Positions 17,119 through 24,925 of a DNA stretch of 64,000 nucleotides are shown here, one piece after another (position 1 is the stretch's first letter; every line of letters starts with the position of its first letter). Both the position numbers and the translations under genes were made by a program. The stretch covers positions 62,001-126,000 of the forward strand of contig JAPLDT010000019.1 of NCBI GenBank assembly GCA_026391315.1, in the 5' to 3' direction. The notes under the pieces are model-generated. The model ran no database searches. It had not been told where the DNA came from and saw only the letters and a program-made list of their open reading frames with translations. Source of the stretch: Bacteroidia bacterium (GTDB lineage: Bacteria > Bacteroidota > Bacteroidia > Bacteroidales > Prolixibacteraceae).

Positions 17119-17951
17119 TCGTCCATTTCAATTGCTGTATTTACGATTACTTTCCACCGTTCATCTGATGGAAAACCCGAGGATGGAAGAGATGCTTTTA
17201 AAGGGGTTCTGAAAAATTTTGTTCCATTTCTTTCCAAGCTTTGGAATAGTGAATCAGCAAGCTCTCTGTTGTCAATTACCCTGTCTAAAATATAACCCAA
17301 CCTTTGTAGCGCTGTAACTGGCACACTCTCTATTAATAAATCATTAAAATCTTCAGGATGAATCTCTTCAGCTAATTCGTTCAGAACAGTAACTACCCTA
17401 TTTATTCCTCCCGCTCTTTTTTCAAATTGGATAAGATCTGTTGTCGTCAGCACTGGATTTGAAATTTTAAGGTATCCAGACTCTGTTTTTTTAAGATTTA
17501 ATAATCTTTCCGGAATTTCGCTCTTACTGATGTAATTGATCTTCAGCCCCTTTTTATGATTTGTCCTCAATACAGGAAAATTGGTCACTACAAAAAATTC
17601 TTGTGGTTGCTGGTGTGATGCTCCATAGAACGATGCTGCATTAAGTAAAGCTAAGTAATATGGACGTTTCAAAGATTCCATCAATGAATCTAAGAACAAA
17701 GCAGGTGGCAATACTCCTCTCGAAGAATATTGAGGAGGAATAATCAGGTAGTATCCCTTGTGGATGGAAGTAATCTTGCCTTTTGCCGTTAATCTGCTTA
17801 GCGCTCTTTTTATTCCGGTGGCTGTATAATTTGAAAGCTCGCTGTTTAGCAACTCCAATGAAAAGGCTGACTTCCCATGCGATTGAAGTATTTCAATCCA
17901 ATCCCTGATCTTTAAGTCTGCTTGTTCATTCATAAACGTTAAATTTTGCAC
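17115..17951 (-). CDS. AbiEi-type antitoxin of a type IV toxin-antitoxin system
   Basis: A 278-residue protein of the AbiEi antitoxin group. An N-terminal winged helix (about 15-65; TATGIKRALSRLTAKGKI then a GYYLIIPP wing) is followed by a C-terminal domain with YLALLNAASFYGASHQQPQ. These proteins repress their own operon and counteract the AbiEii nucleotidyltransferase. The partner gene directly downstream is internally deleted, so this antitoxin appears orphaned. The gene lies at the left edge of the AT-rich island. Confidence 0.8.
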   Translation of the reverse strand: MQNLTFMNEQADLKIRDWIEILQSHGKSAFSLELLNSELSNYTATGIKRALSRLTAKGKITSIHKGYYLIIPPQYSSRGVLPPALFLDSLMESLKRPYYLALLNAASFYGASHQQPQEFFVVTNFPVLRTNHKKGLKINYISKSEIPERLLNLKKTESGYLKISNPVLTTTDLIQFEKRAGGINRVVTVLNELAEEIHPEDFNDLLIESVPVTALQRLGYILDRVIDNRELADSLFQSLERNGTKFFRTPLKASLPSSGFPSDERWKVIVNTAIEMDE

Positions 17952-18005
17952 AAGATACCACTTTTCGGTACTTATTGCAAATTATCTATTTAATCATTTC
18001 GGGTA

Positions 18006-18161
18006 GAGTCGTCCGGCCGGACGACTCCACATTCAAGAATGCTCTATTACCTAAATCAAAACCCGATCGGATCGGCTGGGATTGCCTTTCCCTGCTATGC
18101 TTTGAGAGTACTTGCAGCTCTTCCCACTTATATATCTGCGTAAAACATTCAAAATGAAGGC
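18006..18161 (+). repeat. Palindrome-plus-tail repeat, left copy
   Basis: A 22-bp perfect palindrome GAGTCGTCCGG/CCGGACGACTC (18006-18027) followed by an 88-base tail (18074-18161). The tail recurs at 19571-19658 with about 85 per cent identity by eye. The two copies are direct repeats that bracket the protease, partner and KilA-N genes. Confidence 0.8.
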
Positions 18162-18168
18162 GGGGGTA

Positions 18169-18558
18169 TTAGTGGCAATCTATGGTATTTTCCCGGGTGT
18201 CAATGCAAAACTTTGTACCTTCAAAGAAGTCAAGTCCAAGAAGCCCGTCATAGTCTGAAAAAATACCGTGAGATAAAAAGTCGTAAACCTGAATTTGAAA
18301 TTTTTCTTTTATCAAACCAAGCGATGCAAAACTTTCAATCTCAAAAACTTCGGTTTCAATGATTCCGTTGGCAGTTTCAATTTCAACAGTTCCAATGTTG
18401 TCTTTTAAGTCATGTCCCAGCAAGTACAACGCATTACTGTCAATGGTTGTATTTGTTGCTCCAGTATCTAAAATCATTTTCAACTCGTACTTGTTGTCAA
18501 TTTCAATATTAACAAGTATAAGACCGCTTTCAGGCTCACGTTTAAATTTATAGGTCAT
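18169..18558 (-). CDS. Retropepsin-like (clan AA) aspartic protease
   Basis: A 129-residue single-domain protein. The catalytic motif ILDTGATNTTI sits near residue 30 and the second psi-loop motif GLLGLDFF near residue 106, the arrangement of retroviral-type aspartic proteases that act as homodimers. No signal peptide or membrane anchor is visible, so it is probably cytosolic. Its start overlaps the stop of the 89-residue gene upstream (ATGA), so the two are translationally coupled. Substrate unknown. Confidence 0.82.
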   Translation of the reverse strand: MTYKFKREPESGLILVNIEIDNKYELKMILDTGATNTTIDSNALYLLGHDLKDNIGTVEIETANGIIETEVFEIESFASLGLIKEKFQIQVYDFLSHGIFSDYDGLLGLDFFEGTKFCIDTRENTIDCH

Positions 18559-18824
18559 TTGGAAATACGGTTAAAAATACCCGTAATCTTTCTGGTGGGC
18601 CTGAAAGTCCCGGTATAAATCAACGTTATTTTGTCGAAATTCGAGGTTTTGTCCCTGCCGATGTAACAAACTTCTTTTTTGTCTTTGCTATGAAACAAGG
18701 GGATACCCGAAAGAACATCAATTTTGCTGTCGTCCATGATAGGATTTCCAAGCAAGACCCATTCATTCGGATAAAGGGCCTTAATCTCCGCAATGTTTAT
18801 TAATTGTCCCATTTTGAAATTCAT
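18555..18824 (-). CDS. Hypothetical partner of the aspartic protease
   Basis: An 89-residue soluble protein without a recognised catalytic motif. The visible features are INIAEIKALYPNEWVLLGNP near the N-terminus and a basic C-terminus ending FRPTRKITGIFNRISK. It overlaps the protease gene by four bases and would be made with it. From memory, short proteins with the phrase LYPNEWVL often precede retropepsin-like genes in Bacteroidota. It could be the protease's substrate, inhibitor or targeting subunit (inference). Confidence 0.6.
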   Translation of the reverse strand: MNFKMGQLINIAEIKALYPNEWVLLGNPIMDDSKIDVLSGIPLFHSKDKKEVCYIGRDKTSNFDKITLIYTGTFRPTRKITGIFNRISK

Positions 18825-18863
18825 TTACGGTACAAATTTACGGTTTTTATTGGTCATTGTCAA

Positions 18864-19298
18864 TTAGCACGAGCATGAGCAATGAGCAGCAGGGTATTCC
18901 TTTATGAGGTAATATTTGAATTCCGGGGAAATCCACGATCCAAATTCAAAAGCAATGTCTTTATGTGCAAAAGTCCCACTGCCATATCTACCTGGTTTTG
19001 AAATTATTCCCACAGCATTGGTCTTTTCAATCCATTGTCTGGACGACAAAACAAATCCATTGCTTCCACTCTCATTTTTAATGTTACTGAATTCAGTTAC
19101 ATTAAAAATTGGGTTGTTCATTTTTTCCCAAAGTCCCATGAATTCGACTGTATATCGGGTACTTAGCCAATGTGAAATGACCAGACCGGTAGTTTCCGCA
19201 TTTTTAAACCTGGCCATATCCGTTAATGAAATATAGTCTTCACTATTCTGTGAGTAAAGTACAATTTCAAAACTTTCAACTTTTATTGTTTGCTTCAT
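18864..19298 (-). pseudogene. KilA-N domain protein, C-terminally truncated
   Basis: The 144 codons cover a KilA-N type DNA-binding domain: DYISLTDMARFKN, then WLSTRYTVEFMGLWEKMNNP, and SKPGRYGSGTFAHKDIAFEFGSWIS. The family usually continues for another 100 or more residues after YLIKE. Here it ends in PAAHCSCSC from a low-complexity stretch, so the gene is truncated though its DNA-binding part is intact. The start codon lies within the 3' arm of a covarying hairpin repeat whose other copies occur without this gene. The truncated product may still be expressed. Confidence 0.75.
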
Positions 19299-19384
19299 GC
19301 GTATACAATTTGTTTTTTAATGGTCGCATGGAATACCCAAATATTCATTCTCTGTTGGTGTGAAAATATTCTCATGGGTATTTC
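19296..19384 (-). repeat. Covarying hairpin repeat at the KilA-N gene start
   Basis: Read on the minus strand it is a B hairpin (AATACCCA/TGGGTATT) followed by an A hairpin (CATGCG/CGCATG). The ATG of the final CGCATG is the KilA-N start codon. The sequence between the arms matches the copy at 54083-54178 closely (TTTTCACACCA, AATGAATATTTGGG). Confidence 0.85.
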
Positions 19385-19473
19385 TTTGCCATTTGTGCTT
19401 AATTAAGGTCTTACATAAATTTACCCCATTTTACGATCAAAAACGAATTTTTCCAGACAAATCTTCAGGTAGG

Positions 19474-19658
19474 GTCGTCCGGCCGGACGACTCAATCCTT
19501 ATCCCCGCTGCCAGGTACAGCCGCCCGGCCGGGCGGCTCTTCAAATGAATAGCTTCAATTTTAAGGAGACGGATGGGATTGCCTTTCCCTGCTAGGTTTT
19601 GAGAGTACTTACAGCTCTTTCCATTTGAATATTTGCGTAAAACATTCAAAATGAAGGC
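19474..19658 (+). repeat. Palindrome-plus-tail repeat, right copy
   Basis: Two perfect palindromes, GTCGTCCGG/CCGGACGAC (19474-19491) and AGCCGCCCGG/CCGGGCGGCT (19519-19538), precede the 88-base tail (19571-19658) shared with 18074-18161. The second palindrome is absent from the left copy. Confidence 0.8.
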
Positions 19659-19688
19659 TTTTTTCTTGCGGCTTCAAAAAATATTTTA

Positions 19689-19710
19689 TATGTTTGGTAA
19701 ACCAAACATA
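19689..19710. promoter_or_regulatory. Operator-like inverted repeat
   Basis: TATGTTTGGT-AA-ACCAAACATA, 10-bp perfect arms, about 150 bases upstream of the HAD membrane protein gene. It could be a regulator site or a small hairpin. Confidence 0.35.
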
Positions 19711-19861
19711 ATAACCAGACACTATCAAACGTTTTACCTGACCAAAAAATAGACAAACCTGATGCATCACTTTGAAAAAACCACCAATAAAAATCGGACT
19801 GTCATCTGCAACCCTATGAATGCATTTCATAAACGAACAAGTAAGTTAAAAATCAAAATTT

Positions 19862-21379
19862 ATGGACCATCAATCATTTAGGTTTTATATTCCGGGAGTC
19901 TCGTTTCTTTTTCCAATATTTTTGGTGGCTTGTTGGATTACTATAAACAATTATCACGATTCAGATGTGAGATTATTTGTTCTTGTTGGTGGTATAACGG
20001 CATTTCCGACAATTGCGCTTCCAATCGGTTGGTGGATTTATAATGCATATAGAGTATGGTGGCTTATTTTAACAAAAGGCGGTTATGAAAATAAGACCTT
20101 TGTTAAACTCATTAGTAAAGACATTAAACCATTTTATTCACCACTAAACAATTCAATTCTAATTGATTTTTGTCATATTAAAGGAATTGAAAGTTGGATT
20201 AAATTTGACCTTGATATATTTCAAAAAACATTTTATCCTTTCACATCCAAAGCAAAATTTAAAGAGGAAATTCAACAAAAGGGAATACATCCAAAATTTA
20301 CGGAATCGCTTTCTGATTTTATTCTTTTTAAAGATAATGGCTATGATTACGCAAGAAGTATTTCATCGGTGCGATATGGGATAGAAAGTGGCATATTTGC
20401 AATTGGATTAGGCGGTATATATGCTTTTGGCTTAAAATCCATTTGGTTTCATTATTTGCACTTATCGAGTAATTATAATACTTATTTATTATGGTTTTTA
20501 ATATTAAGTTTACTTTCAATAGTTTTGATTTTAACTCTTTTCATCCGATGGAAGAATGCAGACAAAGAATATGATGCAAGATTAATTTTAACAACAGTAA
20601 CTTCTTTGGATTCCAATTTTTTTGAAACTAGCTTTTTTGCGGATAATATCCCCAAAAATGTGGTTGATAACATTAATCAACTTAAACTAACAAGTAATTC
20701 ATATGCTGCTTTTGATTTGGACAATACTCTCTTGATTGATGACATCGGGGAAGCGGTTTTTGCAGCTTTGGTTAAACAGAACTTAGTAACTGATTTTAAA
20801 TGGAAGGATTACTTAAATTTATTAGAACAAAATCGTGAAGCAGCATACAAAAAAGTGATAGATGTTATGAATGGGCTTAAATTGAATAAGCTAAAAAAGA
20901 TTACCCACGAAATTATTGAATCAGAAGATTCATACATTGAAATTGAAGGTGGCAAGATTCCTATTCCAAAACCCAATTCAATAATGCAGTCATTGGTTTC
21001 AATCCTAAAATCTAAAGGTATTGAAGTTTTTATTGTAACTGCAAGCAATAAAATTTCTGCTGAAATAATTTGTTGGAAGCATTTTGGCATTCCAGCATCA
21101 AACGTCTTAGGCGCAGAGATTGAGACAGATAAAAACAAAAATATTTCTTCTACCGTTACTGAAATTCCATTTGCAGAAGGAAAAGTAAAAGCACTAAAAA
21201 AAAGATTCAAGGAACAACCAATCGTCACTGGTGGTGACGGATCTTGGGACAAATTTCTTCTTGACTATACACAATCAAATGGAATTAGATTTTGGTTAGG
21301 TCAAAACAAAGATGAGTATAAAAAATTGAAAAATGAATTTTATAAAGATTTGTCTTTCTATCACATTCAGAGAGAATAG
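19862..21379 (+). CDS. Membrane-anchored HAD-family phosphatase
   Basis: A 505-residue two-part protein. The N-terminal half has four predicted membrane helices, two at about residues 10-65 and two at about 175-235, separated by a soluble stretch. The C-terminal half (about 280-490) is a HAD phosphatase resembling phosphoserine phosphatase. Motif I is DLDNT (Asp285, Asp287), motif II is IVTAS, and motif IV is GGDGSWDK (Asp459) after a conserved lysine. The phosphatase should face the cytoplasm. The substrate is unknown. The codons are far more AT-rich than in gltB or trp, suggesting acquisition. It is separated from the nucleotide-centred operon by a large imperfect hairpin, so linkage to it is uncertain. 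Confidence 0.7.
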   Translation: MDHQSFRFYIPGVSFLFPIFLVACWITINNYHDSDVRLFVLVGGITAFPTIALPIGWWIYNAYRVWWLILTKGGYENKTFVKLISKDIKPFYSPLNNSILIDFCHIKGIESWIKFDLDIFQKTFYPFTSKAKFKEEIQQKGIHPKFTESLSDFILFKDNGYDYARSISSVRYGIESGIFAIGLGGIYAFGLKSIWFHYLHLSSNYNTYLLWFLILSLLSIVLILTLFIRWKNADKEYDARLILTTVTSLDSNFFETSFFADNIPKNVVDNINQLKLTSNSYAAFDLDNTLLIDDIGEAVFAALVKQNLVTDFKWKDYLNLLEQNREAAYKKVIDVMNGLKLNKLKKITHEIIESEDSYIEIEGGKIPIPKPNSIMQSLVSILKSKGIEVFIVTASNKISAEIICWKHFGIPASNVLGAEIETDKNKNISSTVTEIPFAEGKVKALKKRFKEQPIVTGGDGSWDKFLLDYTQSNGIRFWLGQNKDEYKKLKNEFYKDLSFYHIQRE

Positions 21380-21417
21380 CTAACAGACGAATAATGACAA
21401 CAGAAGGGAAGCCGATA

Positions 21418-21538
21418 ACAAAGTGTAGCACTAATAGAGTTTCAGTAGTAATTCCAGCATTCTGCACGCATAAACTTTTGCGTGGCATGACAGAAACGAA
21501 GCCAGCGATCCCTTACTACAGCTACACTCAAACTTTGT
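21418..21538. repeat. Large imperfect hairpin, attC-like
   Basis: Nested inverted segments: ACAAAGT with ACTTTGT, GTGTAGC with GCTACAC, GTAGTAA with TTACTAC, and inner CACGCA with TGCGTG, with unpaired bases between. Size and bulged plan resemble an integron attC or cassette site, with CGATAAC at the left end. The canonical GTTRRRY end is not found at the right, so the assignment is weak. Confidence 0.35.
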
Positions 21539-21584
21539 GCGAAATGCTAAAGAGACTGTTCAAACATGAACAAAATAAAGTAAT

Positions 21585-22337
21585 ATGAATACAGACATTC
21601 TAAATCAAACAATTTCAGAAGTAAGCTTAAACGCAATACTAAGCGTTGTTGCCTTAATTGTAACTTTTGGTGGCGTTGTTCTTAGTATACTTTTTTTCTC
21701 TTGGGCTAGAAAGGAACAAAAAGAGGCAAATCAGATTTATAATAGAGTTTTTAATGAAAGTAATAATCTTATTAATATCATCAATGAGAAAATAAATTTC
21801 CTTGGTCAATCAGAAGCTAAAACAAGAGAAACTTTAATTAAGTATTTAACTGACAGTAACACACAATTACTGACTGAAAGAATTAAAGAAAAAATGGATA
21901 AAGAAATGTTTCAATCTTCAATATCAGATAATGGTACAGAAGCATCAGAAAAATTCAAATCTATCATTAATGAAACTTTTATTGAGGATGTTTCAAAAGA
22001 AAATTTAAAACAAATTCAGGATACCAATATAGTTTTATCCCAATTAAATAAAGTTGAACTTTCAGTTTTATATTCTATTTGGAGCTTGCAAAATAGAAAG
22101 GCGCCAACCACTAATGAAAAAATAATTTCCGAAAGTGGTTTAATCAATTCTGAAATTGAATTAGCTTTAAAATCCTTAAAAAATAGAAGACTTTTAAACG
22201 ATATGAGCTTGATTAATTCAAAATATTTAAAAGTACTTAATAATCTTTTTGTTATTGATGAATATACAGGAATGCGGTTTGCAGAAAAAATAAATGCTTT
22301 AAAAGAGTTAATACAAAGAATTCCAAAAGTAATTTAA
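21585..22337 (+). CDS. Membrane-anchored protein with C-terminal winged helix, function unknown
   Basis: 250 residues. One strong membrane helix at about 15-40 (LSVVALIVTFGGVVLSILFF) is followed by a charged, probably coiled-coil stretch. A C-terminal part (about 150-215) has the look of a winged helix (VELSVLYSIW..., EKIISESGLINSEIELALKSLKNRRLL). It is the first gene of the nucleotide-centred operon; the next start is one base after its stop. It could be a membrane effector or sensor for the enzymes behind it (inference). No known effector family is recognised. Confidence 0.55.
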   Translation: MNTDILNQTISEVSLNAILSVVALIVTFGGVVLSILFFSWARKEQKEANQIYNRVFNESNNLINIINEKINFLGQSEAKTRETLIKYLTDSNTQLLTERIKEKMDKEMFQSSISDNGTEASEKFKSIINETFIEDVSKENLKQIQDTNIVLSQLNKVELSVLYSIWSLQNRKAPTTNEKIISESGLINSEIELALKSLKNRRLLNDMSLINSKYLKVLNNLFVIDEYTGMRFAEKINALKELIQRIPKVI

Positions 22338-22772
22338 ATGTATATCTATATTGCATCTCCACTTTGCTGTGAATGTGAAAAATCATTCAACCTAAAGTTG
22401 AATGATTTTGTTAAATCATTTGGATATAAAACATATCTGCCTCAACTTGATGGTGGAGTAATGACAGACTTTGTCAATCAAGGAATGGAAGAAAACAAAA
22501 TTAGGGAAAAATTATTTGAACTAGATGTTTCTAAAATGAATGACTGTGATTGTATACTTATTAATCTTGATGGGAGAACTATTGATGAAGGTGCTTGTTT
22601 TGAGTTGGGGTATATGTATTCATTGAAAAAAACTTGCTTTGGTTTTAAAACAGATTCTCGTTCATTTATTAGAGGTAAGAACAATTTAATGATTGATGGT
22701 GCTTTAGAAACCATCCTATATGATTGGGAAGAATTAAAGCTTTATTTGACGAACATAAATAAAAAAACATAA
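22338..22772 (+). CDS. Nucleoside 2-deoxyribosyltransferase-like protein
   Basis: 144 residues with the fold of nucleoside 2-deoxyribosyltransferases. MYIYIASPLC forms the first strand, followed by the signature LDGRTIDEGACFELGYMYSLKK carrying the catalytic Glu, then GFKTDSR and GKNNLMIDGAL. These enzymes move or hydrolyse the deoxyribose-base bond of deoxynucleosides or deoxynucleotides. It begins one base after the previous stop and its last base overlaps the QueC-like start, so expression is tightly coupled. Confidence 0.8.
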   Translation: MYIYIASPLCCECEKSFNLKLNDFVKSFGYKTYLPQLDGGVMTDFVNQGMEENKIREKLFELDVSKMNDCDCILINLDGRTIDEGACFELGYMYSLKKTCFGFKTDSRSFIRGKNNLMIDGALETILYDWEELKLYLTNINKKT

Positions 22773-23461
22773 TGAAAACTTGCGTTCTATTATTCTCAGG
22801 TGGTGTAGATAGTACTACCACGTTGGATATGCTAGTAAAAGACAATTTTAATGTTTATCCATTATACATTGATTATGGACAAAAGGCTTTGAGGAGCGAA
22901 ATAGAAGCTGTCAAATATTTTATTAAGAAATACAATATCAATCAATTAAAGATTGTCAAAACTAGTACTTATAAAGATATTCAAGGGCATCCATTACTAA
23001 ATTTAAACAAAGAATTAGACATAGCCTCTACAGACTTAACTACTTCTAAAAATTTTTTACATTTCAGAAATCTAACATTTGCTTGTATCGCTGCTATATA
23101 CTCTAGAGAGGTTAATGCAGAGAACATTGCATTTGGGTTTATAAATAAAAGTACTTTTAATTCCTTTCCTGACACTTCTCCTGATTTTGTTAAAAAACTT
23201 AATGACCTCCTAAATATTATTGAACCTGATTTCCCAATTAAGATAATTGTTCCATGCATTTCATTGACAAAAAAGGAAATTGTCAAGCATGGTATCCATA
23301 ATAACATTTCATTGAATAAGACCTATAGTTGTTATGAAAGTAAAAGGTGTTATAAATGTGAATCCTGTTTAGATGTTTTGATGGCATTTGATGATCTTTC
23401 TTTGGAAATAAATATAAAAGACCTCAAAAGGTATAATCCATATAAACTAATAACCGAATAA
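22772..23461 (+). CDS. QueC-like 7-cyano-7-deazaguanine synthase family protein
   Basis: 229 residues, the usual QueC length. The PP-loop SGGVDST (residues 9-15) adenylates the substrate carboxylate, and the C-terminal zinc site follows Cys-x5-Cys-x2-Cys-x2-Cys in SCYESKRCYKCESC. QueC converts 7-carboxy-7-deazaguanine to preQ0. Queuosine synthesis genes queD, queE and queF are not adjacent. The neighbours are a deoxyribosyltransferase, a nucleotide kinase and a DNA glycosylase. QueC paralogues are known in antiviral systems (QatC of Qat, and type IV CBASS), so a defence role is at least as likely as tRNA modification. Confidence 0.8.
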   Translation: MKTCVLLFSGGVDSTTTLDMLVKDNFNVYPLYIDYGQKALRSEIEAVKYFIKKYNINQLKIVKTSTYKDIQGHPLLNLNKELDIASTDLTTSKNFLHFRNLTFACIAAIYSREVNAENIAFGFINKSTFNSFPDTSPDFVKKLNDLLNIIEPDFPIKIIVPCISLTKKEIVKHGIHNNISLNKTYSCYESKRCYKCESCLDVLMAFDDLSLEINIKDLKRYNPYKLITE

Positions 23462-23462
23462 A

Positions 23463-24146
23463 ATGGCACAAGGTAATCTTATTAGTTTCGAAGGTATTAC
23501 TTGCTCAGGAAAATCCACTTTAGTCGCGAAATTCATCGCCTATTTGAAAGAAAGAAATATTAAAGCAGAAATCAAGCAAGATTTAAAATTTTACCACGGT
23601 GAAGAATTAGGCAAAGAAATAAAAAGTTTACTGGATAAATATAGAGAAGACGAATATTACAGATTTGGTATGCCTCAAGTCGAAACATTATTAATTCTCA
23701 CAAAAAGGGCTTTTGAATCTCACACAAGATTAATGCCAGAAATTAATAATGGAACATTGATACTTGCAGATAGGGATATCGACACAGTATGTGCATTGCA
23801 ACTTGTATCTTTGAAAAAGCAAAATTCCTCTTTGAATATTGACAAAACGATAGAATTAATTAGAGGGATAAATAGTTTATCTTGTGTTCATCCATCATTA
23901 ACTTTCTATCTTGATGTTTCTGTTGAAACATCTGCAAAGAGGTCTCAACATAGAGATGAAGTTAATTTTAAAAAATCCGATTATGAGTTTAACAAGGATG
24001 CAAAAAAGTTCTATTCAAAAGTTTTTAAATTAAAACTTCCTGGAAGAGAATTGGTAATTATTAATACAGATATATTTAATGAAGACGAGGTATTTGAGAA
24101 AGCAAGAATAAAATTTGAAAAATGGTTAAACAAATGTCAATCATAG
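23463..24146 (+). CDS. Thymidylate kinase-like P-loop nucleotide kinase
   Basis: 227 residues. The P-loop ISFEGITCSGKSTL (residues 7-20) and the ADRDIDTVCALQ segment correspond to the TMK phosphate-binding loop and DR motif. The LID region is RSQHRDEVNFKKSD. The enzyme would phosphorylate a nucleoside monophosphate. It is clearly diverged from housekeeping Tmk, for example ITCSGKST in place of xDGxGKST, so the base may not be thymine. It follows the QueC-like gene after one base and overlaps the glycosylase gene. Confidence 0.75.
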   Translation: MAQGNLISFEGITCSGKSTLVAKFIAYLKERNIKAEIKQDLKFYHGEELGKEIKSLLDKYREDEYYRFGMPQVETLLILTKRAFESHTRLMPEINNGTLILADRDIDTVCALQLVSLKKQNSSLNIDKTIELIRGINSLSCVHPSLTFYLDVSVETSAKRSQHRDEVNFKKSDYEFNKDAKKFYSKVFKLKLPGRELVIINTDIFNEDEVFEKARIKFEKWLNKCQS

Positions 24147-24925
24147 GCTCCAAGAGGATTTTAGATTTTGATGTATCTGATTTAAAAAGAATTTCCTGTT
24201 TGTATCTAGGTAAGTCAAATGAATTGTTTCTCAACAAATCTAAACTTACCAAGACAAATGAAGGGAAGTGGAGAGAAATGGTTTATTGTATTCTTGCTGG
24301 TAGTCAGTTTCCAGTGAACAAGTTAAAAATTATTTTTCCGGTATTATTCTCGGAATACAGTTATCTTCTTGAACTAAATTCTTTTAAAGCTTTTAATCTA
24401 TCTGAAAGACGTAACGAGATTGCCATTACGTTAAAAAAATTAGGATATAGGTATCATACACAAAAGGCAACTACCATAGTTAATACCGCAACTTATTTCA
24501 ATGATAAATATGAAACAGACATTGAAAAATTTTTAACAATAAATTCAGATATTAATGTTATTAGGGAATTATTAGTAAAAGATGTAATTGGTATTGGTAT
24601 TAAAATAGCAAGTCATTGGCTTAGAAATATTGGTTTACCTGTTTGCACAGTTGACGTACATTTAAGACGACTTTTATGTAACCTAAATTTATCAAATGAA
24701 AATCCTGAAGGTACATTAAAAGTCAGTGATTTTTTAATTCTTGAAAATATATTTAGAGAGTGGAGTGAAATTTTGGAAATGAATTTAGGTGTTATGCAAT
24801 TTTCAGTTTGGGAATACACCAGAGATTATTGTGCACCTTTAAACTGTGGAGAATGTCCTTTTCTGACAAAGTGCAAACGCGGTAAATTATTTAATACACA
24901 ACAACGACAATTAGATTTATTTTAG
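24122..24925 (+). CDS. HhH-GPD base-excision DNA glycosylase with probable 4Fe-4S cluster
   Basis: 267 residues of the endonuclease III/OGG superfamily. The helix-hairpin-helix VIGIGIKIASHWL holds the catalytic Lys161 position, and VDVHLRRLL holds Asp178, spaced 17 residues apart as in endonuclease III (18). The C-terminal Cys-x4-Cys-x2-Cys-x5-Cys (CAPLNCGECPFLTKC) suggests an iron-sulphur cluster. A second possible start is ATG 24134. Either start overlaps the kinase gene, so the operon is translationally coupled. It is unlike housekeeping Nth in its long N-terminal part, and an OGG-like role against a modified base is plausible. Confidence 0.75.
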   Translation: MVKQMSIIGSKRILDFDVSDLKRISCLYLGKSNELFLNKSKLTKTNEGKWREMVYCILAGSQFPVNKLKIIFPVLFSEYSYLLELNSFKAFNLSERRNEIAITLKKLGYRYHTQKATTIVNTATYFNDKYETDIEKFLTINSDINVIRELLVKDVIGIGIKIASHWLRNIGLPVCTVDVHLRRLLCNLNLSNENPEGTLKVSDFLILENIFREWSEILEMNLGVMQFSVWEYTRDYCAPLNCGECPFLTKCKRGKLFNTQQRQLDLF

